Shown: positions 44,081 through 54,964 of the stretch, piece after piece
Layout of the letters: every line of letters begins with the position of its first letter
Position numbering within the stretch: the stretch's first letter is position 1
The notes under the pieces: generated by a model
What the model saw: the letters and a program-made list of their open reading frames with translations, nothing else
Database searches by the model: none
What the model was told of the DNA's origin: nothing
Program-made: the position numbers and the translations under genes
DNA from: Chelydra serpentina
Lineage: Eukaryota > Chordata > Testudines > Chelydridae
DNA length: 64,000 bases
Direction: 5' to 3'
Assembly (NCBI GenBank): GCA_037349315.1
Contig: JBAIAC010000057.1
Span: forward strand, 124,001-188,000

Positions 44081-44328
44081 GGCTTTATCTACACTGCACT
44101 TTTGTCCGTAAAACTTTTGTTGCTCAGGGGTGTGAAAAAACCACACCCCTGACCGACAAAAGTTTTCCTGATGGAAAAGCGCCAGCGTGGACAGTGCTTC
44201 GTTGGTGGGAGAAACGCTGGCAGGAGAACTCTCTCCTGCTGACAAAGAGTGGCTACACTGCGTGTCTTACAGCGGCAAGGCTTTAGCAGCACAGCTGTGC
44301 TGCTGTAAGCTGCGCAGTGTAGACAGCC
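44081..44328. mobile_element. Harbinger-like MITE, copy 2, with TTT duplication
   Basis: A 248-bp unit with ends GGCTTTATCTACACTGCAC and, inward from the right, GGCTGTCTACACTGCGC. It is flanked by TTT on both sides (44078-44080 and 44329-44331). The interior has an inverted pair, AAAACTTTTGT...CAGGGGTGTG against CACACCCCTGACCGACAAAA, which can fold into a hairpin. It matches the copy at 39339-39609. Confidence 0.75.
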
Positions 44329-44331
44329 TTT

Positions 44332-45142
44332 GCCTGGCAGGTTAACAGTAGGTGCGCCCTAATCCCCGAGTCCCTTTGAATCGTATTCTTGTGGTGTCCA
44401 GCCCCCGACGCTAGCTGCTCACAGAAATTCCATATCCTGTGCACCCAAGGGTGCAGTGTACTCCAGTTCACCCATTTTACCTTAAACCAGTGCTCCTGTA
44501 AATCACACAGCACTTGTGAGCACTTATAATAAAACAGAAGGAAGCTTTGTTTAAGAAAGAATAACGATTTAGCTAGAAACAAGAGGGTGGAAACAAAACA
44601 ATCATAAAATGGGAAGCTTGGCAACACTTATCAATAGTTAGCTTTCCTGTAAGTTCTGTCTTTTGCAGAGCTGGCTGGTTTCACAAGAACCAGGACCCAA
44701 ACATTCATGAAAGAACTCTCGCTTCCCAAGAGGTTTCCTTGGTGCTTCTCCCTCCTCTGTGTTATAATGAAAACCATCTTTTGTTTCTATTCATGGTCAG
44801 GAAGGGTTGTAATGTTCCTTTCCCACCTCCAAACAGTTTTCTTTGGTGTGCCTCTGATGGCTTTCCATTGATAGCTTTGGGAGGGAGCAAGACGAATGAG
44901 TTGAGCCTTGCATTACCTGGCTGGCTGACTAGGGAGGAGTAACAACTCCCTCTTGCTTGAATGGGCCATCACCAAGGCACATCATCTCCTAGTGATCAAT
45001 CTCTACTCCAAGTCTGTAAAGCACACTTTATTCCTTAAATATTACCCATACATACCGCTCAGCATGATTATGAGTCTTGAGAAATTATGAGCTTTCTTTA
45101 GAAGTTATGAGCGTCACATGATATCCCTTATGGATAACTACC
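44332..45142. other. No gene recognised
   Basis: Unique-looking sequence. The 114-codon minus-strand frame at 44283-44627 has no family signature. Confidence 0.5.
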
Positions 45143-45150
45143 TGCAAGAT

Positions 45151-45211
45151 CAGAGGGGTAGCCGTGTTAGTCTGGATCTCCATCCGTTTGCATTTGGAGA
45201 GAAAGATGATA
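45151..45211 (+). mobile_element. 61-bp PLE-derived insertion with 8-bp duplication
   Basis: A tiny insert starting CAGAGGGGTAGCCGTGTTAG and continuing into CCATCCGTTTGCATTTGGAG, flanked by identical TGCAAGAT (45143-45150 and 45212-45219). Its start is the reverse of the right end of the unit at 26192-26340 (GGCTACCCCTCTGA). It joins a PLE terminus to another PLE-like segment, so it is a heavily truncated or rearranged copy. Confidence 0.65.
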
Positions 45212-45219
45212 TGCAAGAT

Positions 45220-46132
45220 ATGTGTTCGGTGTAATGAATTTGTCAGGTCTGAGATGAGAGCTGTTTACAAAGAACAGGGGACCCTTTACCAATGAGATTG
45301 CAGTGTCACAGTGTTTTTGCATAAAAGCTTTGTGGACATGCTAGCGGAAGTTGAAGTCTGGAGATCAGGCCCTGACTGATTAATTGTTTGTTAGAACAAA
45401 ATCTGTATTTATTACCTCAGCCTTCAAAGCATATCTCAGCTGTTTTACTCACCAGTATATTACCAAGTTTTGAATCCGAAAATATGTAGTGTGGGTGGGA
45501 TCTGAAGTCTCCTGTTGTTGGAAATCTGATTAAAAGGTACAGTGATAGACGTTATAGATTAAATTACTGTCAATGAAGACTAGAGAGAACCAGTACTTAG
45601 GACAGATTACAGTAATGAAAATATTTTGCCATTAATGGGAGGGGGCTCCAGGGATATGTCTACACTGCATTTTAAAACCCGCGGCAGCGAGGCTGAGTCT
45701 AAGGTCTCAGACTTACAGTGTTAAAGCCAGCAGAGTAGATGTTGCGGCTCAGGCTCTGAAGCCTACCCTCTTGCCAGGCCTGCCATTTGCCTACATATTC
45801 TCCATGCATCTGAGTAGCTAAAGTCTGGCACTCATTGGACTGTTCAGTCATCTGCTCTTTGCTTACACTATCTGTGCTGAATGCTGTGGCTCTTCTATCG
45901 CTTTAAAAACCATCACAGTCTCTTAGGACAATGACAATTAGGTAACTTCACATAGTCTTTCATCCCATCTTACCGGTATATTGTTGGGGTACAGCATAAA
46001 TAACACAATCCAGCACAAGTCTGCTGATGGTTGAAAGTAATTCATGGTATGCGTTAAAACCCATTGAAATACATTAGGACTAGAAAAAGATTTAAGAAGG
46101 GAAAGAGCAGCAAATTGGTCAGTGAGTAGATG
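45220..46132. other. No gene recognised; MITE scrap
   Basis: Near 45652-45685 ATGTCTACACTGCATTTTAA resembles an end of the Harbinger-like MITEs, but no partner end is found. Nothing else is identifiable. Confidence 0.5.
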
Positions 46133-46140
46133 GCTGTCAT

Positions 46141-46449
46141 CGGTAGCACAGGTCCGGAGCGCAGGGGGAGCGGCGCTATAAAAAGGCACCTTCCCCTGTA
46201 CTCACCCGGCAGCGCCCCGGGTCTTCAGCAGCACTTCGGCGGCGGGTCCTCACTCGCTCCGGGTCTTCGGTGGTACCCGCTGCTGCCGAAGACCCGGAGC
46301 GCCGCCACGTGAGTGCAAGAAATGGTGCTTAAAAAGAAGCGGCGCCTTTTAGCGCTGCCAAAAAAAGGTGCTGCTTCCTTTTTAAGGCGCCGCTTCTGCT
46401 CACAGGGGGAGCGGCCGCTCCCCCTGCACCCCCCGTGGCTACGCTACTG
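46141..46449. mobile_element. hAT-type MITE, family 1 copy B, with hairpin and TATA word
   Basis: A 309-bp element flanked by identical GCTGTCAT (46133-46140 and 46450-46457). Ends are CGGTAGCACAGG and, inward from the right, CAGTAGCGTAGCC. It is GC-rich, with a perfect 16-bp inverted pair (CGCTCCGGGTCTTCGG at 46255-46270 and its complement at 46286-46301) and the word TATAAAAAGG (46177-46186). Both are shared with the copy at 55741-56028. Open frames here (46130-46501) are not genes. Confidence 0.9.
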
Positions 46450-46457
46450 GCTGTCAT

Positions 46458-47146
46458 TTGTGTACATTGCATCTTGCACAGAAGTAGGGTTGATATTTTA
46501 AAAGGGCATAGTAGTTTGTGGTCAGATTGAAAATGTCTTTCAGTACTTCTCTGAAATTAAAGCGCCTGATATTGGTTAAGTGCTGAGCGTACGTCAGTGC
46601 AATCAATGTTTGTTAAACCCTGCTATGTTCATGAATACGAACAGTCCCTGCCCCAAAGAGTTTACAGATGGGATATGCAGCAACACACCAGAGATTAAGG
46701 TGACTCAGGGTCATTTAAAAAAAATAATTCTGTGGAATAAGATAATTATAAACTAAACATATTGAGGGCATTCAACAAGTCTACCTCAGATTAAAGTTAA
46801 TTGTTATCCCTTAGGTGAAAGGCTAATGTTTTTCCTGTTATAAAGTGTGGCCATTCTTTTCCCCACAGTCCTCTGAGCTACTTCACTACAGCTCAGGAAT
46901 GTAATTGGCATTTTTGGTCCTTTGGGCTGGTGGAGACTTATTGCAGAAGTGACAGAATCAGCTTTCAGGGAGAGTGGAGCCAGATGACATCGCAGCTCTC
47001 AGAGGCCTGGTGCCGCTTTAATTCTGGAGGCACTGCTTGCCCATCTCTGCAGCCAACAGGAAAGGAAACAAGGGCAAAACAAACTCACATGGATAAAAAA
47101 AATATAGTATTACAAATTCAGGCATCTTTGGTTTTCTTATATCTTA
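46458..47146. other. No gene recognised; old SINE-like block
   Basis: The block ACAGTCCCTGCCCCAAAGAG at 46640-46660 matches the repeat at 8472-8590. The rest is unique-looking. The first half of the 46930-47430 open frame lies here and reads into CR1. Confidence 0.45.
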
Positions 47147-48190
47147 GTAGGAAAATACAACCTAGATGGAACTGCTATAACTGGTTGGAAAACTGTTCCA
47201 AGAGAGTAGTTATCAGTGGTTCACAGTCAAGCTGCAAGGGCATATTGAGTTGGGTCCCACAAGGAACAGTTCTGGGTCTGGTTCTGTTCAATATCTTCAT
47301 CAGTGATTTAGATAATGGCATACAGAATACACGTATAAAGTTTGCGGACGATACCAAGCTGGGAGGGGTTGTAAGTGCTTTGGAGGATAGGATTAAATTT
47401 CAAAATGATCTAGATAAACTGGAGAAATGATCTGAAGTAAAGAGAAGGAAATTCAGTAAAAACCAAAGTACTTCACTTAGGAAGGAACAATCAGTTGCAC
47501 ACATACAAAATGGGAAATGACTGCCTAGGAAGGAGTACATCTGGGAGTCATAGTGGATCACAAGCTAAATATGAGTCAACAGTGTGATGCTGTTGCAAAA
47601 AAAGCAAACATTATTCTGGGATGTATTAGCAGGAGTATTGTAAGCAAGACACGAGAAGTGATTCTTCTGCTCTACTCCACGCTGATTAGGCCTCAACTGG
47701 AGTACTGTGTCCAGTTCTAGGCGCCACATTTCAGGAAAGATGTTGACAAATTGGAGAAAGTCCAGAGAAGAGCAACAAAAATGATTAAAGGTCTAGAAAA
47801 CATGACCTATCTGGAGTGAGAAAATTGGGCATATTTAATCTGGAGAAGAGAAGACTGAGAGGGGACATAACAGTTTTCAAGTTGTTACATAGAAGGTTGT
47901 TACAATGAGGAGGGAGAAAAATTGTTCTTCCTAAACTCTGAGGACAGGACAAGAAGCAATGGGCTTAAATTGCAGCAAGGGCAGTTTAGGTTGGACGTTA
48001 GGAAAAACTTCCTAACTGTCAGGGTAGTTAAGCACTGGAATAAATTGCGTAGGAAGGTTGTGGAATCTGCATCATTGGAGATTTTTAAGAGCAGGTGAGG
48101 CAAATATCCGTCAGGGATGGTCTAGATAATACTTAGCCCTGCCGTGAGTGCAGGGGACTGGACTAGATGACCTCTTGAGGTCCCTTCCAG
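47147..48190 (+). mobile_element. CR1 LINE, 5'-truncated, frame-broken
   Basis: A plus-strand CR1 copy of the same subfamily as 4404-6912. The front keeps an open RT segment to 47430 with [34 protein letters not shown] and the catalytic KFADDTKLGG box. Past a stop at 47430 the rest (about 47440-48110) is readable only in shifting frames, e.g. the equivalents of VQFWAPHFRKD and RRATKMIKGLE. The tail GAGTGCAGGGGACTGGACTAG runs to CCTTCCAG at 48190, where another repeat abuts. It gives the uninterrupted reference for the nested copy at 4404. Confidence 0.92.
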
Positions 48191-48252
48191 CATAGGTGCT
48201 GACTCCATGGGTGCTCTGGGGCTGGAGCACCCATGGGAAAAAAATAGTGGGT
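48191..48252. repeat. hAT MITE family 2, left-end fragment
   Basis: CATAGGTGCTGACTCCATGGG, then GGGGCTGGAGCACCCATGG, matches the start of the element at 719-968. It sits exactly at the CR1 tail. The right end and the second target copy are missing. Confidence 0.7.
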
Positions 48253-48284
48253 GATTAGCTCTCACCTGCAGCCTCACCTAAGGT

Positions 48285-48632
48285 GAGGCTTCCTCCCTTT
48301 GGAGGTGCAGACCCCTTTGGAAATTCAGTCCGTGGCCTGCAGACCCTTACCATAGAACTGACTGACCGGAATTCAACTATAAATGTTGCACATGTTTGGC
48401 ACCGCATTTGATGCAGCAGGAGAAAGGGCGCTACACCGTGGGCTTCTATGGTAATGACAGCACTTCCGGGTTTTGACCTGTAGGTGGGGAATTCACATAC
48501 TTTTGACTGATCAGAAAAACAGAATGCCTTTTCTGGGATCTGAAACTTTATTTTCATAGTCACCTTTCATTGACCCTTTAGACATAGTCTCTGGACCCCA
48601 GTGGTCCATGGACTACAGGTTGAAAACCACTG
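48285..48632. repeat. hAT-type remnant, right end kept
   Basis: Ends GGTTGAAAACCACTG, a hAT-type terminus, preceded by CCAGTGGTCCATGGACTAC. The left boundary is approximate and no octamer partner for ATCTAAAG (right flank) is found. Confidence 0.5.
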
Positions 48633-48639
48633 ATCTAAA

Positions 48640-49400
48640 GATTTATTAACTAGGAAAAGGAAATGAGAATTATTTACAAGGTTAAAGCAGGTAACCATAC
48701 AAACACTGAGTTCCAGTCTTAGGTTTCAAAAAGTAATAGAAGTTTCTGTGATAAGCAGGTTTTATATGTCCTTTAGGGCTAACTCAGGTCAAGCACTGTG
48801 GATCTTTTGCTTATGCTCCGTAATCCTTGCCCCTCGGAGTTCAAGCAGTGTAAAGATACAGTTCCTCCTTGTTCAGGCTTTTTATTCCTTCCCTCCTCCT
48901 GCTTCCAGTTGCAAATTCAGCTGTTAGGAGGAATTCACTTTCATATTTCCTCTCTGAGGGGAGTAGGGGGAGAGCAATCAACAAAGTCTTTTGTCCTCTG
49001 ATGTTCCACAATAGTTCCTCTGATGTCAATGGACCTTCTCTGTTGGGCAGGACATAACCCCTTTTGTTGTAGGCCAGCATCTCATGCTAATTAATGTCTC
49101 TCCCTGTCAGGCGACTTCCATAGCTACAGAGGTTTACTATGCAAACACTCAAATGTTATCTTACAATATGGGATATAGATGTTATAAGAGCTTAATGCAT
49201 TCAGCAATTGACAAACATTCAATACAATCTAAACACTAAGAACACTTTTATAACTCCTATTTTAAAAATACTAACACACCAGGTGAGCCAGACTGGTTCC
49301 AGCTATGTATTCGTCAGTGTTCACTTGAGATCTAGGGGTTTTGGCATGAACTGGCACCTCATCTGCAAAGATCACAACTTCATCTGTGTGGGACAAAGAG
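48640..49400. other. No gene recognised
   Basis: Unique-looking sequence. Three overlapping short frames near 48798-49080 have no family signature. Confidence 0.5.
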
Positions 49401-49416
49401 TGAGCCATGTTAAAAT

Positions 49417-49750
49417 TAGAGCTGGTTGAAAATTTTTCACCAATATATTTTTTTCATGAAAAATTACTTTCAGCTGAAATGAAATTTTTCATGGAAAATG
49501 TTAGTTTGACAACAAAAATTGATTTTCCTTATTTTAGCTTTCCTTCCCCATTTTCTTTCCCTCCCCGGCCCCTTTTTCCAGTGAAACACAATGGGGGATG
49601 GGGGAGAGGAGAGAGAGAGAAAGGGAAATAACAACCTAAACAAATCAGTTCGGTGTTTAATTAAAAATCACCAAAAATTCTGCAAAAAAGTGAATGAAAT
49701 TCATTTGAAATGGCTTGCAGAAAATATATTGCATTTTTTGACCAGATCTA
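49417..49750. mobile_element. hAT-type MITE, AT-rich, with 8-bp duplication
   Basis: A 334-bp unit with ends TAGAGCTGGTTGAAAA and, inward from the right, TAGATCTGGTCAAAAA. Flanks are GTTAAAAT (49409-49416) and ATTAAAAT (49751-49758), seven of eight matching. Subterminal AAATTTTTC and GAAAAATT words make both ends hairpin-prone. A GA-rich tract lies at 49590-49626. Confidence 0.82.
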
Positions 49751-49758
49751 ATTAAAAT

Positions 49759-51160
49759 AAAGGTCCTGCTGACTCAAGTTCCCATTATACTCATGGATCT
49801 ACCATTAGTTTTGGATTAACTTTTATTAAATGTGAAACCCACTGGAGAAAGGGTAATGTATTTTTATTAGTGTTCTGCTCTGCTCTGCTCTACTTGTGGA
49901 GGTTTCCTTGGGAAGAGAATACAGGGTTAACAGCCATGTGGGTGCTATTACATTACAGATACACTGTGTGTCCTTGTGGAGTTCGCCTGGAGCAGTGCTA
50001 GCCCTGCCAGCAATCATTCGCATACAGTGTCAGGCCAGTGATTTATAGCTCTGCTTAAGTGAAGGCCGCTGCTTACTCCCAGCACAGCTATTTGTTTCAA
50101 CTCCTTCTCATTTTTTTTAACCACTTCAGAAGGCTGTAGCTTCAAGGGAGCTAGCATATAACACTTCCAGTGCTTGGCAACTTTTCTTTTTTTTGAAATC
50201 CCAAATTCTGGAATTTACACAGCTGACCAGACTAGAGCTTCATTGTCGTGCCTTGAGTGAAAAAAGAGCAATTAAATATCTATAATATACATTAAAGATA
50301 ATTAGCAGGTTTTAATCTTGATATTAATTGGAGTAATATAATATTAACATGGTGTGAAAGAATTTATCCATATCTTTTTAATGTGACAGTAATACAGAGA
50401 GCATTTTGGACTATCTAGAAAGTCTCGAATTGCATACATCTCAGTCAGACATTTTGCAGATAGGAAAAAAAAGTCTATCAGTTCAGCATTAGATTTTCTT
50501 TAGAATTTTGTATTTATGATGTTTATTTGCTCCATTTGTATTGCATCCAGCGTGCCAGACTACAATATGATTTAACATGATGCTGTAAGTGTGCGTTCAA
50601 TGTGGGCCATGAATTCTGTGAGTTCTTAGATATCCACAATGGTCTGGAGAGAGTTTTCTACATCTCTAGCACACTGCTTTTCTCCTCAAAGCTTGAAGGT
50701 GGAATCTTTATGAAAAAGACTAAGAGTTTATTTATAGAGATATTAACACACTAGTCCTGAACTGTTTAACAGCTAACTTTATAATGTAATACTGATTTGG
50801 TAGAAATTTTCTTTGTAAATGTTAAGAGCAAGACATGTCTTATCCAGAAGGCCTTGAATTTTGATCTGCTGATTATCATTAGATACTGTTGCATGGATAC
50901 TATAGCAAACTTCCTCTGCCTTCTTTAAGGAACCCAATGTAAGTATCTGTGAGTTTTGCATCAGTGTAGTATGGGACCATTTTTCTTAATGAATGTGGAG
51001 AGAAGAGCTATAAGCAGGTTAAACTTTCCAACATATTAAAGGTGAGCTGCATTAATGGCTTAGCAGCAAAATTAACAAACTTTTCAAAGGGAGTACCTCT
51101 GTCTTCCATTTTCCCTAAAAATAACTTCTTCTTTGATGACTTTGTGAGCCTTTTGGTATA
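49759..51160. other. No gene recognised
   Basis: AT-rich sequence without identifiable features. Confidence 0.5.
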
Positions 51161-51163
51161 GTG

Positions 51164-51240
51164 ACTGTGTCTTCATGTGTGTTTGCGCAGCACCCAGCGC
51201 AATGGGGCTTCTAGGTGCTACTATAATATCAATATTGAAT
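51164..51240 (+). repeat. SINE tail remnant
   Basis: GCGCAGCACCCAGCGCAATGG and GGCTTCTAGGTGCTACTATA match the 3' wording of reptile MIR-type SINEs (compare 62201-62325). Confidence 0.5.
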
Positions 51241-51296
51241 ATTTATAATGCATTCTTAGAACAAGAACATAGGCAATAACAATATGACAAGGAACC

Positions 51297-52424
51297 TGTG
51301 ACGGTGTTCCCCATAAAACTTTATGGGGAGATGCTTATAAATGTATATATGTAACTAGAATATGTTTTATGCTACATGTGCCATGTAACATATCTCTGTG
51401 AAAGTTATGACCTACTGAATTTACTCCTCCTGTTTGTATGCATGTATCATTGTTGTAGTTGGAGTTATGAAGATTGGTTTTATATTTGCTGGTTTTGTAC
51501 ATAGCCTTTGTAAGTGCATGGGATCATCTTTGGAGCAAAGAATGTGCCTGTTAAATGCGAGCACTTAACAGACAAAAGACGTTGCAGACCCCAATCCACA
51601 TTGGGGCCGGGTCTGGAATGCAACTGGTTAGGCTGGTTGCGGAAGGGTGACTGGCCCAGGTGATCCCAAAACTCCATGGTAACAGGATGTTACACAGGGA
51701 GGGGAAAAAGACTATAAAAGCCTGGGGGAGACCCTTCCATTTTGTCTTCAGCTGGCTAAAGGGAGAGGCTCTCCACCCCCCCAAGGACATTCCTGAGGGG
51801 AACTGAACAAAGGACAAAGACACTAGGGGGTGTGAGCGACTGCTGGACCCAGGCTAATTCTACAGCCTGTAAAAAGGAAAATATCCGAATCTGGTGAGGC
51901 TTTTATCTGTGTTAACTTTGAATAGACATAGACGTGCGTGTTTTATTTTATTTTACTAAGTAATTTGCTTTGTTCTGTCTGTCATTACTTGACATCACTT
52001 AAATCCTACTTGCTGTACTTATTAAAATCACTTTTTACTCATTAAGTTTCCTGGAGTATGATTTGTTACCTGGGAGGGCAAACAGCTGTGCATATCTTTC
52101 TATCTTTGAAATAGAAGGCGAACTATTTATGAGTTTACCCTGTATAAGCTTTATACGGGGTAAAACGGATTTATTAAGGGTTTGAACCTCCTTGGAGTTG
52201 AGCAGCTGGGTGTCAAAGGCAAGAGCACTTCCAGGGGCCTTACAGTGGTGAGGGGACTTGGTTCGGACCTGGGTCTGTGTTTGCAGCAGATCAGTGGAAT
52301 CTGGCTTAAAACAGACAGGATTCGGGAGTCCCAAGCTGGAAAAGGCCTGGAAGCAGGGGCAGAAGTAGCCTTGGCACACCAGGTGGCAGCACCAAGCAGG
52401 TCTCTGTGGCCCCAACCTGTCACA
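51297..52424 (+). mobile_element. Solo LTR of a retrovirus-like element, copy 2
   Basis: A 1,128-bp element starting TGTGACGG and ending CTGTCACA, flanked by GAACC (51292-51296) and GAACT (52425-52429), a 4- to 5-bp duplication. The body is the reverse complement of the LTR at 4662-5718 along most of its length. On this strand GACTATAAAAGCC (about 51711) is a TATA box and ATTAAA near 52023 may be the poly(A) signal, giving the U3-R-U5 direction. No internal viral genes flank it. Both copies share an open frame on the antisense strand (52035-52415 here), of unknown meaning. Confidence 0.87.
51709..51724 (+). promoter_or_regulatory. LTR TATA box
   Basis: TATAAAAG within GACTATAAAAGCCTGGGGGA, followed by a pyrimidine/purine-rich leader. 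The same word occurs at the equivalent place, on the minus strand, in the LTR at 4662-5718. Conservation in both copies and position within the LTR support a core promoter. Confidence 0.65.
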
Positions 52425-52429
52425 GAACT

Positions 52430-54725
52430 TATTGCCAAATATTTTCCATTCATCTCATCATGTGGAAAGAGAATCTGCTGGGACTGAGCCACTGAGCTGC
52501 TTTCCTGAAGAATGGCAGTGCTCACACTTCCTCTTCCCTGCTCTGTATGTACAGTTGTGACACGTGTCTTTTCAGTTTAGCTAAAACTATTCACGCTTTT
52601 TCTTTTTAACTCATCCAGTAGCTCATCCATTACACTGGCGAAAAGAGAAAGGTAATGGTGATAATATGGGTCACCATGTGTGCAGTTGCTATGCTGGCTC
52701 TTGATCTGAGTCTGCCTTTCAGCTATAAAGCAAGTTTCTATGTTGGCTCTGTCAGATGTAATATTGGCTACAAAGACAGCTGAATTTATTATGCTACTTG
52801 CACCTCTATTCTCATTCCTACCTGTGGTGACCTTCCTATTCTCTGGGTCAGATGGCTGAATTCTTTTAAGACTTTTATCCTGGTCTGTGGGCTTAAAGGT
52901 ATTTTGAAGCTTGTGCACTACTTAGCTGTAGAAGGCTGACAATGCCTGACTCTCTGCGGAAGGCCCTGGAAAGTTTACAGATCACTTTATACCAAAGCAG
53001 GAGACTGATCTAATGCAAAGGTTTCTGTTTTGCTAATCAGGCCGACGTGAAGGTGAGTCTATCCATCAGTTTGTTTCTGCAGTATGGAAGCCCTTGGCAG
53101 TAAGTAATTTGGGCCTTTACATAAATAAATGATTGGTGATCACTTCTTTCAGAAGACTATAACTCAAGGAATCTTGCTTGTCTGGATGCCGTATCTCTGC
53201 CTAGTGCCTTGGACCCCTGCCTTGAATTAAATGCTGTGTGGGAGAATCCATTAAGGAGGGTGAAATATATTACAAATGCACTCAGTACCTCTGAACCTCA
53301 GACAAAGACGGCTGTTGAATTTAGAGCCTTAGAATGATTGAAATAATCTCTAACCTCGCTGGAAAAGGTGGAGACTGCCTCTGATAAACATTAGGCAGAT
53401 TTGGGACAAGTTCTAGACAGTAGATGCTTGCAGGTTAGAGGTGCTGAGGTCGGAGTGGAGAGGGTGCAGAGTCAGTGGGGTTGGGTGGTAAGAAGATGGC
53501 TGTAGTCGGGATGGCTCTGTGTGGCCAGGCTCACGTGTGCATTGTCCCATATGTCGCGCTTGTTCCTCTAGTTGTTCTGTTTGTTTCACGCTATTAACAG
53601 TGAAGATTAATTTCAGAACACACATGATGATAGGCCATTGGATTTCTGCATGACTGGGTTAACGCTGGCCACATTGTATGTGGGTTTTTTTAAATTCAGT
53701 CTGACAAGGGGTCATGAAACACAATGATTATGTGAGAATGTTTCTAACTCCCCATCATGCTGCAAGCAACAGGCTTGATGTACTTGAATGTTCTTAGGTG
53801 GTGGAAACAGCAAATTCACACTCCTGCAGCATAGCCTGCAGATATGGAGTGGGGAAGAGAGCTGTCTCTAACACTAGGATTCTGAGGCACACCAGTCCAG
53901 GGAATGAAGTCATTTTTATTAGTGTTGATGTTTAACTGACAGTCAAAGTTTCTTCCCCTGAGACACTGCGGAGCTTTCTCCCTGTTCCTTTGCTCTCAGT
54001 AGGGATGGTTTGTACACTGGATGTTGACCATACAGCCATAAGGTGATCAATGTGAATAGCGTGACTTTTATTTTTGGCTTGTTTTCAGCCTTTGAAAAAA
54101 GGTTATTCATCAGTCATCACCTTTACATTACTTCTGGCAGAGCCACTTCAGGATCATTTCCCCTCTTGCCCTCAGCACCCCGCCCCCCCAAAAAGCCCTG
54201 GAACTCTTTTCAGGAAAGATTAAGGGGGAGTATATGGCTCAGACCTCTTCCAAATGCAGCAGTAGTTTCTTCACAATGTTATACAGTGTGCTGTGAATCT
54301 TCATGTTGTTCTCTCTCAGCTTCAGAAACCTTCTTCCTGGATTACTAATGTAGAGGTTTACAGTGTTGTTACTTTCATTTAGCACTGCTACCCCTTCCAT
54401 ATTTATTTACTTTGTTCCCCCTATGCCTGTTTAGACTGGAAGAATTATATAGTGCATGTGTATGCCCAAAACCTAGCTGGATAAAAAGAAACCAATGCCA
54501 ATATTTACCGTAGTGAGAGTGATTGTTCAGGGACTCTTGCCCCCTTCAAAATGTATTTTACACTAATTTCATTTTGTAACTGAAAGTTCTAAAGCCAGAT
54601 TTTTGAAAGAGATCAGTCATTCTGCTATGGTACATCTGATTAGAGGTATCCTGTAGCAGTAAAAGCATTCGAATGCTAGGGCTTTGGTTGCTTTCTGCAT
54701 GATGACGACCAGGTTATTACTGCGT
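52430..54725. other. No gene recognised
   Basis: About 2.3 kb. The 113-codon minus-strand frame at 52577-52918 opens with GTG, not ATG, and matches nothing I know. At 53041-53052 a 12-bp stretch lies between an acceptor-like TAATCAG and a strong donor (AAG|GTGAGT). Confidence 0.45.
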
Positions 54726-54727
54726 TT

Positions 54728-54960
54728 GGTTACAGAATCTGGTACAAGAGGTGAATATAGCTGGACCACTTGGTAATAGTGACCATAATATAATTAAATG
54801 TAACATTCCTTTGGCGGGGAAAACACCACAGCAGCCCAACACAGAAGCATTTAATTTCAGAAAGGGGAACTACACAAACATGAGGAAGTTAGTTAAATAA
54901 TTAAAAGCTACAGTGCCAAAAGTGAAATCCCTGCAAGCTGTGTGGAGCCTCATACCAGGT
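54728..54960 (+). pseudogene. CR1 LINE endonuclease-region fragment
   Basis: Across frame shifts the plus strand reads VNIAGPLGNSDHNIIKCNIP and AFNFRKGNYTNMRKLV, the end of the CR1 AP-endonuclease (the SDH motif carries the catalytic histidine) and the start of the linker. It is an internal piece of a CR1, cut on both sides, which is unusual for a LINE that normally keeps its 3' end. Confidence 0.72.
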
Positions 54961-54964
54961 GAAC

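Noticed and set aside
46930..47430. 166-codon plus-strand frame taken as one gene
   Set aside because: Only the part from about 47147 is CR1 RT; the upstream half is unrelated flank that happens to be open.
52577..52918. 113-codon minus-strand frame with protein-like composition
   Set aside because: It opens at GTG rather than ATG, is preceded closely by a stop, lacks convincing splice sites and matches no family I know.
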